Shown piece by piece: positions 55,501 through 64,000 of a stretch of 64,000 nucleotides of DNA. Origin of the DNA: Xylocopa sonorina (taxonomy: Eukaryota > Arthropoda > Insecta > Hymenoptera > Apidae); the NCBI RefSeq assembly GCF_050948175.1, contig NW_027490151.1, positions 868,001 through 932,000 of the forward strand, written 5' to 3'. The stretch's first letter is position 1; every line of letters starts with the position of its first letter. The position numbers were made by a program, and so were the translations under genes. Below the pieces are notes generated by a model. That model did not search any database. It saw only the letters and a list, made by a program, of their open reading frames with translations, and was not told where the DNA came from.

Positions 55501-56474
55501 TAATACTAAGTTGGAATTTTTTTCTTCAAACTATCGCCTATATACGAAATTTAACTCTCGGGAGGAATTTTTTGGTCAAGCTACCGTCAATGAACGAATT
55601 TTAACTCTCGGTGGGAACTTTTTTCTTCAAACTACTGTCAATATTCAAATTTTAACTATTGGTTGAAATCTTTATGTCAAACAATCGTCAATAAACGAAT
55701 TTTAATACTAGGTTGGAATTTTTTTCTTCAAACTACCGTCAATGTACGAATTTTAACTCCCGGTGGGCACTTTTTTCTTCAAACTACTGTCAATACTCAA
55801 ATTTTAACTATTGGTTGAAATCTTTATGTCAAACAATCGTCAATAAACGAACTTTAATACTAGGTTGGAATTTTTTTCTTCAAACTATTGTCAATATTCA
55901 AATTTTAACTATTGGTTGGAATCTTTTTGTCAAACAATCGTCAATACACGAATTTTAATACTAGGTTGGAATTTTTTTCTTCAAACTATCTCCTATATAC
56001 GAAATTTAAGTCTCGGTAGGAATTTTTTGGTCAAACTATCGTCAATGTACGAATTTTAATCTCGGTGGGCACTTTTTTCTTCAAACTACTGTCAATATTC
56101 AAATTTTAACTAATGGTTGAAATCTGTTTGTCAAACAATCGTCAATAAACGAATTTTAATACTAGGTTGGAATTTTTTTCTTCAAACTATCGCCTATATA
56201 CGAAATTTAACTCTCGGTAGGAATTTTTTGGTCAAACTATCGTCAATGTACGAATTTTAACTCTCGATGGGCACTTTTTCTTCAAACTACTATCAATACT
56301 CAAATTTTGACTATTGTTTGGAATCTTTTTGTCAACAATCGTCAATACACGAATTTTAATACTAGGTTGGAATTTTTATCTTCAAACTATCGCCTATATA
56401 CGAAATTTAACTCTCGGTGGGAATTTTTTGGTCAACATATCGTCAATGTACGAATTTCAACTCTCGGTGGGCAC
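49570..56474. repeat. 3,171-bp (63-monomer) HOR, about 2.2 copies, with inner duplication
   Basis: Pairs 49965/53136, 50173/53344, 50829/54000, 51334/54505, 52085/55256, 52694/55865 and 53136/56307 are all 3,171 bp apart. Shared words include TTTTCTGCAAGCTATTG, AATTTTAACAATTGG, AACTCCAGGTGGG, AACTCACGGTGGG, TTTTAACACTCGG and ACGGAATTTAAC. Inside each unit, segments 1,811 bp (36 monomers) and 1,360 bp (27 monomers) apart are also alike, for example 49965, 51776 and 53136; 1,811 plus 1,360 is 3,171. The unit is thus made of two related sub-units. The leftmost part has ATACGATATTT at 49860 and 53031 but not at 56200. Confidence 0.87.
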
Positions 56475-59390
56475 ATTTTCTTCAAACTACTATCAATACT
56501 CAAATTTTAACTATTGGTTGAAATCTTTATGTCAAACAATCGTCAATACACGAATTTTAATACTAGGTTGGAATTTTTTTCTTCAAACTATCGTCTATAT
56601 ACGAAATTTAACTCCAGGTGGGAATTTTAAGGTCAACCTATCGTCAATGTACGAATTTTAACTCTCGGTGGGCACTTTTTTCTTCAAACTACTGTCAATA
56701 TTCAAATTTTAACTATTGGTTCGAATCTTTTTGTCAAACAATCGTCAATACACGAATTTTAATACTAGGTTGGAATTTCTTTCTTCAAACTATTGTCAAT
56801 ATTCAAATTTTAAATATTGGTTGAAATCTTTATGTCATACAATCGTCAATAATCGAATTTTAATACTAGGTTGGAATTTTTTTCTTCAAACTACCGTCAA
56901 TGTACGAATTTTAACTCTCGGTGGGCACTTTTTTCTTTAAACTACTGTCAATATTCAAATTTTAACTATTGGTTGGAATCTTTTTGTCAACAATCGTCAA
57001 TACACGAATTTTAATACTAGGTTGGAATTTTTATCATCTAACTATCGCCTATATACGAAATTTAACACTCGGGAGGAAGTTTTTGGTCAAGCTACCGTCA
57101 ATGTACGAATTTTAACTCTCGGTGGGAACTTTTTTCTTCAAACTACTGTCAATATTCAAATTTTAACTATTGGTTGAAATCTTTATGTCAAACAATCGTC
57201 AATAAACGAATTTTAATACTAGGTTGGAATTTTTTTCTTCAAACTATCGCCTATATACGAAATTTAACTCTCCGGAGGAATTTTTTGGTCAAGCTACCGT
57301 CAATGTACGAATTTTAACTCTCAGTGGGAACTTTTTTCTTCAAACTACTGTCAATATTCAAATTTTAACTATTGGTTGAAATCTTTATGTCAAACAATCG
57401 TCAATAAACGAATTTTAATACTAGGTTGGAATTTTTTTCTTCAAACTATCGCCTATATACGAAATTTAACTCTCGGGAGGAATTTTTTGGTCAAGCTACC
57501 GTCAATGTACGAATTTTAACTCCCGGTGGGCACTTTTTTCTTCAAACTACTGTCAATACTCAAATTTTAACTATTGGTTGAAATCTTTATGTCAAACAAT
57601 CGTCAATAAACGAACTTTAATACTAGGTTGGAATTTTTTTCTTCAAACTATTGTCAATATTCAAATTTTAACTATTGGTTGGAATCTTTTTGTCAAACAA
57701 TCGTCAATACACGAATTTTAATACTAGGTTGGAATTTTTTTCTTCAAACTACTGTCAATTTTCAAATTTTAAATATTGGTTCAAATCTTTATGTCAAACA
57801 ATCGTCAATAAACGAATTTTAATACTAGGTTGGAATTTTTTTCTTCAAACTATCGCCTATATACGAAATTTAACTCTCGGTAGGAATTTTTTGGTCAAAC
57901 TATCGTCAATGTACGAATTTTAACTCTCGATGGGCACTTTTTCTTCAAACTACTCTTAATACTCAAATTTTGGCTATTGTTTGAAATCTTTTTGTCAACA
58001 ATCGTCAATACACGAATTTTAATACTAGGTTGGAATTTTTATCATCAAACTATCGCCTATATACGAAATTTAACTCTCGGGAGGAATTTTTTGGTAAACC
58101 TACCGTCAATGCACGAATTTTAACTCTCGGTGGGCACTTTTTTCTTCAAACTACTGTCAATATTCAAATTTTAACTATTGGTTCGAATCTTTTTGTCAAA
58201 CAATCGTCAATACACGAATTTTAATACTAGGTTGGAATTTTTATCTTCAAACTATCGCCTATATACGAAATTTAACTCTCGGTAGGAATTTTTTGGTCAA
58301 GCTATCGTCAATGTACGAATTTTAACTCTCGGTGGGCACTTTTTCTTCAAACTACTATCAATACTCAAATTTTAAATATTGGTTGAAATCTTTATGTCAA
58401 ACAATCGTCAATAAACGAATTTTTATACTAGGTTGGAATTTTTTTCTTCAAACTATCGCCTATATACGAAATTTAACTCTCGGGAGGAAGTTTTTGGTCA
58501 AGCTACCGTCAATGTACGAATTTTAACTCTCGGTGGGAACTTTTTTCTTCAAACTACTGTCAATATTCAAATTTTAACTATTGGTTGAAATCTTTATGTC
58601 AAACAATCGTCAATAAACGAATTTTAATACTAGGTTGGAATTTTTTTCTTCAAACTATCGCCTATATACGAAATTTAACTCTCGGTAGGAATTTTTTGGT
58701 CAAACTATCGTCAATGTACGAATTTTAACTCTCGGTGGGCACTTTTTCTTCAAACTACTATCAATACTCAAATTTTGACTATTGTTTGGAATCTTTTTGT
58801 CAACAATCGTCAATACACGAATTTTAATACTAGGTTGGAATTTTTATCTTCAAACTATCGCCTATATACGAAATTTAACTCTCGGTGGGAATTTTTTGGT
58901 CAACATATCGTCAATGTACGAATTTCAACTCTCGGTGGGCACATTTTCTTCAAACTACTATCAATACTCAAATTTTAACTATTGGTTGAAATCTTTATGT
59001 CAAACAATCGTCAATACACGAATTTTAATACTAGGTTGGAATTTTTTTCTTCAAACTATCGTCTATATACGAAATTTAACTCCAGGTGGGAATTTTTTGG
59101 TCAACCTATCGTCAATGTACGAATTTTAACTCTCGGTGGGCACTTTTTTCTTCAAACTACTGTCAATATTCAAATTTTAACTATTGGTTCGAATCTTTTT
59201 GTCAAACAATCGTCAATACACGAATTTTAATACTAGGTTGGAATTTCTTTCTTCAAACTATTGTCAATATTCAAATTTTAAATATTGGTTGAAATCTTTA
59301 TGTCATACAATCGTCAATAATCGAATTTTAATACTAGGTTGGAATTTTTTTCTTCAAACTACCGTCAATGTACGAATTTTAACTCTCGGT
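56150..59390. repeat. 2,468-bp (49-monomer) spaced duplication
   Basis: About 56.15-56.92 kb aligns with 58.62-59.39 kb: 56307/58775, 56618/59086 and 56716/59184. Both carry GGGCACATTTTCTTC and AACTCCAGGTGGG. The left copy alone has GGGAATTTTAAGGTC near 56621, where the right copy has the usual six T before GG. Between the copies lie C-D-A-B tetramers with CTCCGGAGG and AACTCCCGG, plus the unusual CTACTCTTAATACTC and TTTTGGCTATTGTTTG near 57952-57975. Confidence 0.8.
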
Positions 59391-60265
59391 GGGAACTTTT
59401 TTCTTCAAACTACTGTCAATATTCAAATTTTAACTATTGGTTGAAATCTTTATGTCAAACAATCGTCAATAAACGAATTTTAATACTAGGTTGGAATTTT
59501 TTTCTTCAAACTATCGCCTATATACGAAATTTAACTCTCCGGAGGAATTTTTTGGTCAAGCTACCGTCAATGTACGAATTTTAACTCTCGGTGGGAACTT
59601 TTTTCTTCAAACTACTGTCAATATTCAAATTTTAACTATTGGTTGAAATCTTTATGTCAAACAATCGTCAATAAACGAATTTTAATACTAGGTTGGAATT
59701 TTTTTCTTCAAACTATCGCCTATATACGAAATTTAACTCTCGGGAGGAATTTTTTGGTAAACCTACCGTCAATGCACGAATTTTAACTCTCGGTGGGCAC
59801 TTTTTTCTTCAAACTACTGTCAATATTAAAATTTTAACTATTGGTTCGAATCTTTTTGTCAAACAATCGTCAATACACGAATTTTAATACTAGGTTGGAA
59901 TTTTTATCTTCAAACTATCGCCTATATACGAAATTTAACTCCAGGTGGGAATTTTTTGGTCAACCTATCGTCAATGTACGAATTTTAACTCTCGGTGGGC
60001 ACATTTTCTTCAAACTACTGTCAATATTAAAATTTTAACTATTGGTTCGAATCTTTTTGTCAAACAATCGTCAATACACGAATTTTAATACTAGGTTGGA
60101 ATTTTTATCTTCAAACTATCGCCTATATACGAAATTTAACTCGCGGTAGGAATTTTTTGGTCAAGCTATCGTCAATGTACGAATTTTAGCTCTCGGTGGG
60201 CACTTTTTCTTCAAACTACTATCAATACTCAAATTTTAAATATTGGTTGAAATCTTTATGTCAAA
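59390..60265. repeat. Satellite stretch with a 202-bp duplication
   Basis: Two neighbouring tetramers share the private word TCAATATTAAAATTTT (about 59821 and 60022), about 202 bp apart, followed by GGTTCGAATC. The first has the six-T GGGCACTTTTTTC form upstream and the second GGGCACATTTTC. No gene or unique sequence is present. Confidence 0.7.
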
Positions 60266-62768
60266 CAATCGTTAATAATCGAATTTTAATACTAGGTTGG
60301 AATTTTTTTCTTCAAACTATCGCCTATATACGAAATTTAACTCTCGGGAGGAATTTTTTGGTCAAGCTACCGTCAATGTACGAATTTTAACTCTCGGTGG
60401 GAACTTTTTTCCTCAAACTACTGTCAATATTCAAATTTTAACTATTGGTTCGAATCTTTTTGTCAAACAATCGTCAATACACGAATTTTAATACTAGGTT
60501 GGAATTTCTTTCTTCAAACTATTGTCAATATTCAAATTTTAAATATTGGTTGAAATCTTTATGTCATACAATCGTCAATAATCGAATTTTAATACTAGGT
60601 TGGAATTTTTTTCTTCAAACTATAGCCTATATACGAAATTTAGCTCTCGGTAGGAATTTTTTGGTCAAACTATCGTCAATGTACTAATTTTAACTCTCGG
60701 TGGGCACTTTTTCTTCAAACTACAATCAATACTCAAATTTTAACTATTGTTTGGAATCTTTTTGTCAACAATCGTCAATACACGAATTTTAATACTAGGT
60801 TGGAATTTTTTTCTTCAAACTATCGTCTATATACGAAATTTAACTCCAGGTGGGAATTTTTTGGTCAACCTATCGTCAATGTACGAATTTTAACTCTCGG
60901 TGGGCACATTTTCTTCAAACTACTATCAATACTCAAATTTTAACTATTGGTTGAAATCTTTATGTCAAACAATCGTCAATAATCGAACTTTAATACTAGG
61001 TTGGAATTTTTTTCTTCAAACTATCGCCTATATACGGAATTTAACTCACGGTGGGAATTTTTTGGTCAACCTATCGTCAATGTACGAATTTTAACTCTCG
61101 GTGGGCACTTTTTTCTTCAAACTACTGTCAATATTCAAATTTTAACTATTGGTTCGAATCTTTTTGTCAAACAATCGTCAATACACGAATTTTAATACTA
61201 GGTTGGAATTTTTTTCTTCAAACTATCTCCTATATACGAAATTTAAGTCTCGGTAGGAATTTTTTGGTCAAACTATCGTCAATGTACGAATTTTAACTCT
61301 CGGTGGGCACTTTTTTCTTCAAACTACTGTCAATATTCAAATTTTAACCAATGGTTGAAATCTGTTTGTCAAACAATCGTCAATAAACGAATTTTAATAC
61401 TAGGTTGGAATTTTTTTCTTCAAACTACCGTCAATGTACGAATTTTAACTCTCGGTGGGCACTTTTTTCTTTAAACTACTGTCAATATTCAAATTTTAAC
61501 TATTGGTTGGAATCTTTTTGTCAACAATCGTCAATACACGAATTTTAATACTAGGTTGGAATTTTTATCATCAAACTATCGCCTATATACGAAATTTAAC
61601 TCTCGGGAGGAAGTTTTTGGTCAAGCTACCGTCAATGTACGAATTTTAACTCTCGGTGGGAACTTTTTTCTTCAAACTACTGTCAATATTCAAATTTTAA
61701 GTATTGGTTGAAATCTTTATGTCAAACAATCGTCAATAAACGAATTTTAATACTAGGTTGGAATTTTTTTCTTCAAACTATCGCCTATATACGAAATTTA
61801 ACTCTCCGGAGGAATTTTTTGGTCAAGCTACCGTCAATGTACGAATTTTAACTCTCGGTGGGAACTTTTTTCTTCAAACTACTGTCAATATTCAAATTTT
61901 AACTATTGGTTGAAATCTTTATGTCAAACAATCGTCAATAAACGAATTTTAATACTAGGTTGGAATTTTTTTCTTCAAACTATCGCCTATATACGAAATT
62001 TAACTCTCGGGAGGAAGTTTTTGGTCAAGCTACCGTCAATGTACGAATTTTAACTCTCGGTGGGAACTTTTTTCTTCAAACTACTGTCAATATTCAAATT
62101 TTAACTATTGGTTCGAATCTTTTTGTCAAACAATCGTCAATACACGAATTTTAATACTAGGTTGGAATTTCTTTCTTCAAACTATTGTCAATATTCAAAT
62201 TTTAAATATTGGTTGAAATCTTTATGTCATACAATCGTCAATAATCGAATTTTAATACTAGGTTGGAATTTTTTTCTTCAAACTATAGCCTATATACGAA
62301 ATTTAGCTCTCGGTAGGAATTTTTTGGTCAAACTATCGTCAATGTACGAATTTTAACTCTCGGTGGGCACTTTTTCTTCAAACTACAATCAATACTCAAA
62401 TTTTAACTATTGTTTGGAATCTTTTTGTCAACAATCGTCAATACACGAATTTTAATACTAGGTTGGAATTTTTTTCTTCAAACTATCGTCTATATACGAA
62501 ATTTAACTCCAGGTGGGAATTTTTTGGTCAACCTATCGTCAATGTACGAATTTTAACTCTCGGTGTGCACATTTTCTTCAAACTACTATCAATACTCAAA
62601 TTTTAACTATTGGTTGAAATCTTTATGTCAAACAATCGTCAATAATCGAACTTTAATACTAGGTTGGAATTTTTTTCCTCAAACTATCGCCTATATACGG
62701 AATTTAACTCACGGTGGGAATTTTTTGGTCAACCTATCGTCAATGTACGAATTTTAACTCTCGGTGGG
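60265..62768. repeat. 1,663-bp (33-monomer) spaced duplication
   Basis: About 60265-61105 aligns with 61928-62768: 60445/62108, 60900/62563 and 61051/62714. Both carry TATAGCCTATATACG, CTACAATCAATACTC, AACTCCAGGTGGG and ACGGAATTTAACTCACGG. Differences include GTACTAATTTT at 60682 and CGGTGTGCACATTTTC near 62563 against CGGTGGGCACATTTTC at 60900. Confidence 0.82.
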
Positions 62769-63276
62769 AACTTTTTTCTTCAAACTACTGTCAATATTCA
62801 AATTTTAAGTATTGGTTGAAATCTTTATGTCAAACAATCGTCAATAAACGAATTTTAATACTAGGTTGGAATTTTTTTCTTCAAACTATCGCCTATATAC
62901 GAAATTTAACTCTCCGGAGGAATTTTTTGGTCAAGCTACCGTCAATGTACGAATTTTAACTCTCGGTGGGAACTTTTTTCTTCAAACTACTGTCAATATT
63001 CAAATTTTAACTATTGGTTGAAATCTTTATGTCAAACAATCGTCAATAAACGAATTTTAATACTAGGTTGGAATTTTTTTCTTCAAACTATCGCCTATAT
63101 ACGAAATTTAACTCTCGGGAGGAAGTTTTTGGTCAAGCTACCGTCAATGTACGAATTTTAACTCTCGGTGGGAACTTTTTTCTTCAAACTACTGTCAATA
63201 TTCAAATTTTAACTATTGGTTCGAATCTTTTTGTCAAACAATCGTCAATACACGAATTTTAATACTAGGTTGGAAT
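61640..63276. repeat. 1,108-bp (22-monomer) spaced duplication
   Basis: About 61640-62168 aligns with 62748-63276, with the rare A variant TTTTAAGTATTGGTTG (61698, 62806) in both. It overlaps the 1,663-bp duplication, so the last 3 kb of the window was shaped by at least two separate in-register exchanges. Confidence 0.8.
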
Positions 63277-63284
63277 TTTTTTCT

Positions 63285-63334
63285 TCAAACTATCGCCTAT
63301 ATACGAAATTTAACTCTCGGGAGGAATTTTTTGG
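63285..63334 (+). repeat. Example of monomer class C (50 bp)
   Basis: Class C is marked by CTATCGCCTATATACG, followed by AAATTTAACTCTCGG and GGAATTTTTTGG. It carries three CpG sites (TCGCC, ACGAA, CTCGG). Common subtypes differ at the CTCGGGAGG position: CTCCGGAGG, CTCGCGGTAGG, CTCGGTAGG, CTCGAGAGG and CTCCAGGTGGG. Another subtype has CTATCTCC with AAGTCTCGG, so it has lost the first CpG. These subtypes cluster along the window and help to trace block relationships. The monomer start is an arbitrary choice of register, as in any tandem array. Confidence 0.93.
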
Positions 63335-63385
63335 TCAAGCTACCGTCAATGTACGAATTTTAACTCTCGGTGGGCACTTTTTTCT
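63335..63385 (+). repeat. Example of monomer class D (51 bp)
   Basis: Class D is marked by CGTCAATGTACGAATTTT followed by AACTCTCGGTGGGCAC or ...GGGAAC and a T5-T6 run. It has three CpG sites. Variants include TCAATGCACG preceded by GGTAAACCTACC, TTTTAGCTCTCGG in the left third of the window, a one-base-shorter TTTTAATCTCGG form from about 18.3 kb onward, and TCAACATATCG from about 43.6 kb onward. The TAA in GAATTTTAA is the stop that ends most open frames in the array. Confidence 0.93.
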
Positions 63386-63435
63386 TCAAACTACTGTCAA
63401 TATTCAAATTTTAACTATTGGTTCGAATCTTTTTG
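63386..63435 (+). repeat. Example of monomer class A (50 bp)
   Basis: Class A is marked by ACTGTCAATATTC, then AAATTTTAACTATTGGTT and GAATCTTTTTG. Relative to class D it lacks all three shared CpG sites: TCGTC reads CTGTC, ACGAA reads TCAAA, and CTCGG reads ATTGG. Each of the three CG positions is TG or CA in class A. Subtypes are GGTTGGAATC, GGTTCGAATC (this example, which gains one CpG), TTGTTTGGAATC, TTGAAATCTTTATG and TAATGGTTGAAATCTG. The last is confined to positions after about 18.7 kb. Confidence 0.93.
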
Positions 63436-63486
63436 TCAAACAATCGTCAATACACGAATTTTAATACTAGGTTGGAATTTTTTTCT
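63436..63486 (+). repeat. Example of monomer class B (51 bp)
   Basis: Class B is marked by CAATCGTCAATACACG (or ...AATAAACG, ...AATAATCG) followed by AATTTTAATACTAGG and TTGGAATTTTTTTCT. It has two CpG sites; the third position reads CTAGG instead of CTCGG. The T-tract varies: seven T then C, TTTTTATCT, TTTTTATCA, or TTTCTTTCT. A one-base-shorter form reads TCAACAATCG instead of TCAAACAATCG (for example 1025-1074) and is linked to the TTGTTTGGAATC form of the preceding A monomer in most copies. Confidence 0.93.
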
Positions 63487-64000
63487 TCAAACTATCTCCT
63501 ATATACGAAATTTAAGTCTCGGTAGGAATTTTTTGGTCAAACTATCGTCAATGTACGAATTTTAATCTCGGTGGGCACTTTTTTCTTCAAACTACTGTCA
63601 ATATTCAAATTTTAACTAATGGTTGAAATCTGTTTGTCAAACAATCGTCAATAAACGAATTTTAATACTAGGTTGGAATTTTTTTCTTCAAACTACCGTC
63701 AATGTACGAATTTCAACTCTCGGTGGGCACTTTTTTCTTCAAACTACTGTCAATATTCAAATTTTAACTATTGGTTGGAATCATTTTGTCAAACAATCGT
63801 CAATACACGAATTTTAATACTAGGTTGGAATTTTTTTCTTCAAACTATCGCCTATATACGAAATTTAGCTCTCGGTAGGAATTTTTTGGTCAAACTATCG
63901 TCAATGTACGAATTTTAACTCTCGGTGGGCACTTTTTCTTCAAACTACAATCAATACTCAAATTTTAACTATTGTTTGGAATCTTTTTGTCAACAATCGT

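Larger units (their letters stand above)
63285..63486 (+). repeat. Representative C-D-A-B tetramer (202 bp)
   Basis: Four neighbouring monomers of classes C, D, A and B total 202 bp. This order recurs through much of the window with a spacing of 201 or 202 bp, for example the equivalent positions 16156, 16357 and 16558, which are 201 bp apart. The tetramer is the basic second-level repeat unit. Exceptions are frequent: hexamers with an extra A-B pair (about 705-953) and B joined directly to D without a C (about 22090-22145). Confidence 0.9.
1..64000. repeat. Uninterrupted ~50-bp satellite array filling the whole window
   Basis: Every stretch of the window is built from a monomer of 49-51 bp. 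It starts with TCAAAC or TCAAGC, has a central (G/C)AAATTT or GAATTTTAA tract, then a GG(T)TGG- or CGG-like block, and ends in a run of five to eight T. About 1,270 monomers fit in 64 kb. All copies face the same way; I saw no inversion. No unique DNA, mobile element or edge of the array was found, so the array runs past both window ends. GC is about 31% by hand count of one tetramer. Arrays of this size and uniformity are known from eukaryotic centromeric, pericentromeric and subtelomeric heterochromatin. I do not recognise this satellite as a named family, and which chromosome region it comes from is not shown by the sequence. Confidence 0.97.
1..64000 (+). other. No credible coding sequence; open frames are array artefacts
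   Basis: Many + strand frames of 64-131 residues can be read, with repeated themes such as SSNYCQYSNF and QTIVN. They are not supported as genes. The starts I checked are TTG or GTG. The common ATG contexts end quickly: ATGTACGAATTTTAA gives four codons and a stop, and ATGTCAAACAATCGTCAATAA gives six. Frames persist because a 201-bp tetramer is 67 codons, so the same frame returns with one TAA per tetramer. Each monomer contains TTTTAA, and the 50- and 51-bp monomers rotate its stop through the frames. No ribosome-binding site, splice signal or known domain was seen. The minus strand yields no open frame of comparable length. Confidence 0.93.
63277..64000. repeat. Right end of window, satellite continues
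   Basis: The final monomers are ordinary C-D-A-B tetramers, including the CTATCTCC/AAGTCTCGG C variant (63495) and TAATGGTTGAAATCTG (63617). The array is cut by the window edge in the middle of a B monomer, with no sign of an array boundary. Confidence 0.85.

Noticed and set aside
63285..63334. CENP-B box-like motif
   Set aside because: The essential pattern TTCG-N4-A-N2-CGGG was looked for. CTCGGGAGG has the CGGG part, and GGTTCGAATC has TTCG, but they never occur at the required spacing.
63285..63334. loxP-like half site (TATACGAA)
   Set aside because: Eight bases of TATACGAA match part of a loxP arm, but there is no inverted partner across an 8-bp spacer, and the word is fixed in all C monomers. 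It is a chance match.
63420..63434. tRNA gene or tRNA-derived SINE
   Set aside because: Only the B-box-like decamer is present. There is no A box, no cloverleaf stems, no acceptor pairing, and the flanks are ordinary monomers.
63495..63530. TATATA in class C monomers as a TATA box or promoter
   Set aside because: CTATATACG occurs in hundreds of C monomers as part of the satellite. No transcription unit, initiator context or downstream gene is present.
1..64000. CRISPR array (short repeats at regular spacing)
   Set aside because: There are no unique spacers: the sequence between any two repeated words is itself repeated. The spacing of about 50 bp is the monomer length, and no cas genes are present.
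1..64000. Telomeric or rDNA spacer repeats
   Set aside because: No short G-rich telomere-like units (TTAGGG, TTAGG, TTTAGGG) in tandem and no rRNA-like sequence were seen. The 50-bp unit has no similarity to them that I can recognise.
1..64000. A hidden novel gene system inside the array
   Set aside because: I looked for breaks in monomer periodicity, long frames starting with ATG, strand switches and unique sequence. None was found, so no new protein-based or RNA-based system can be supported in this window.

Overview
The whole 64-kb window is satellite DNA. From the first base to the last it is a head-to-tail array of a monomer of about 50 bp, roughly 1,270 copies (64,000 divided by about 50.3). 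All copies face the same way. I saw no unique sequence, gene, RNA gene, transposon, inverted segment or array edge. GC is about 31% by hand count of one tetramer. This points to a eukaryotic heterochromatic locus (centromeric, pericentromeric, subtelomeric or a sex/B-chromosome block). The species cannot be named from the sequence. CpG is not depleted overall, which fits a genome with little germline CpG methylation, such as many invertebrates, but this is weak evidence.

There are four main monomer classes, here called A, B, C and D, usually in the order C-D-A-B. They form a tetramer of about 201-202 bp. Each class has its own diagnostic words (see the four example monomers at 63285-63486). 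The order is often broken by extra A-B pairs (hexamers), skipped C monomers (B joined directly to D) and C/D chimeric monomers.

Above the tetramer lies a patchwork of longer higher-order repeats (HORs). No single HOR length dominates. From left to right I find: about 1,913 bp (38 monomers) at 0.5-4.2 kb with a related block at 5.4-6.3 kb; a 402-bp duplication at 4.6-5.4 kb; 2,716 bp (54 monomers) at 6.3-12.3 kb; a mosaic of reused blocks at 12.3-18.3 kb; 1,658 bp (33) and 454 bp (9) duplications at 19.5-22.8 kb; 1,007 bp (20) and then 1,964 bp (39, a little over three copies) at 28.5-35.4 kb; 1,862 bp (37) at 35.9-39.9 kb; 403 bp (8) at 40.7-41.5 kb; interleaved 2,011/3,016/3,518-bp homologies at 42-46.9 kb; 959 bp (19) at 46.6-48.5 kb; 3,171 bp (63) at 49.6-56.5 kb; 2,468 bp (49) at 56.2-59.4 kb; and 1,663 bp (33) and 1,108 bp (22) at 60.3-63.3 kb. 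Every spacing is close to a whole number of monomers, as expected from unequal exchange in register. Diagnostic variants divide the window into three overlapping subfamily domains, changing near 18.3-18.6 kb and near 43.5 kb.

There are no credible protein-coding genes. The repeated 64-131-residue open frames on the + strand are by-products of the array: a 201-bp tetramer is exactly 67 codons, so the same frame returns every tetramer. The starts I checked are TTG or GTG, and the common ATG contexts reach a stop within about a dozen codons. HOR boundaries below were set by eye from shared rare variants and are good to about 50-100 bp.
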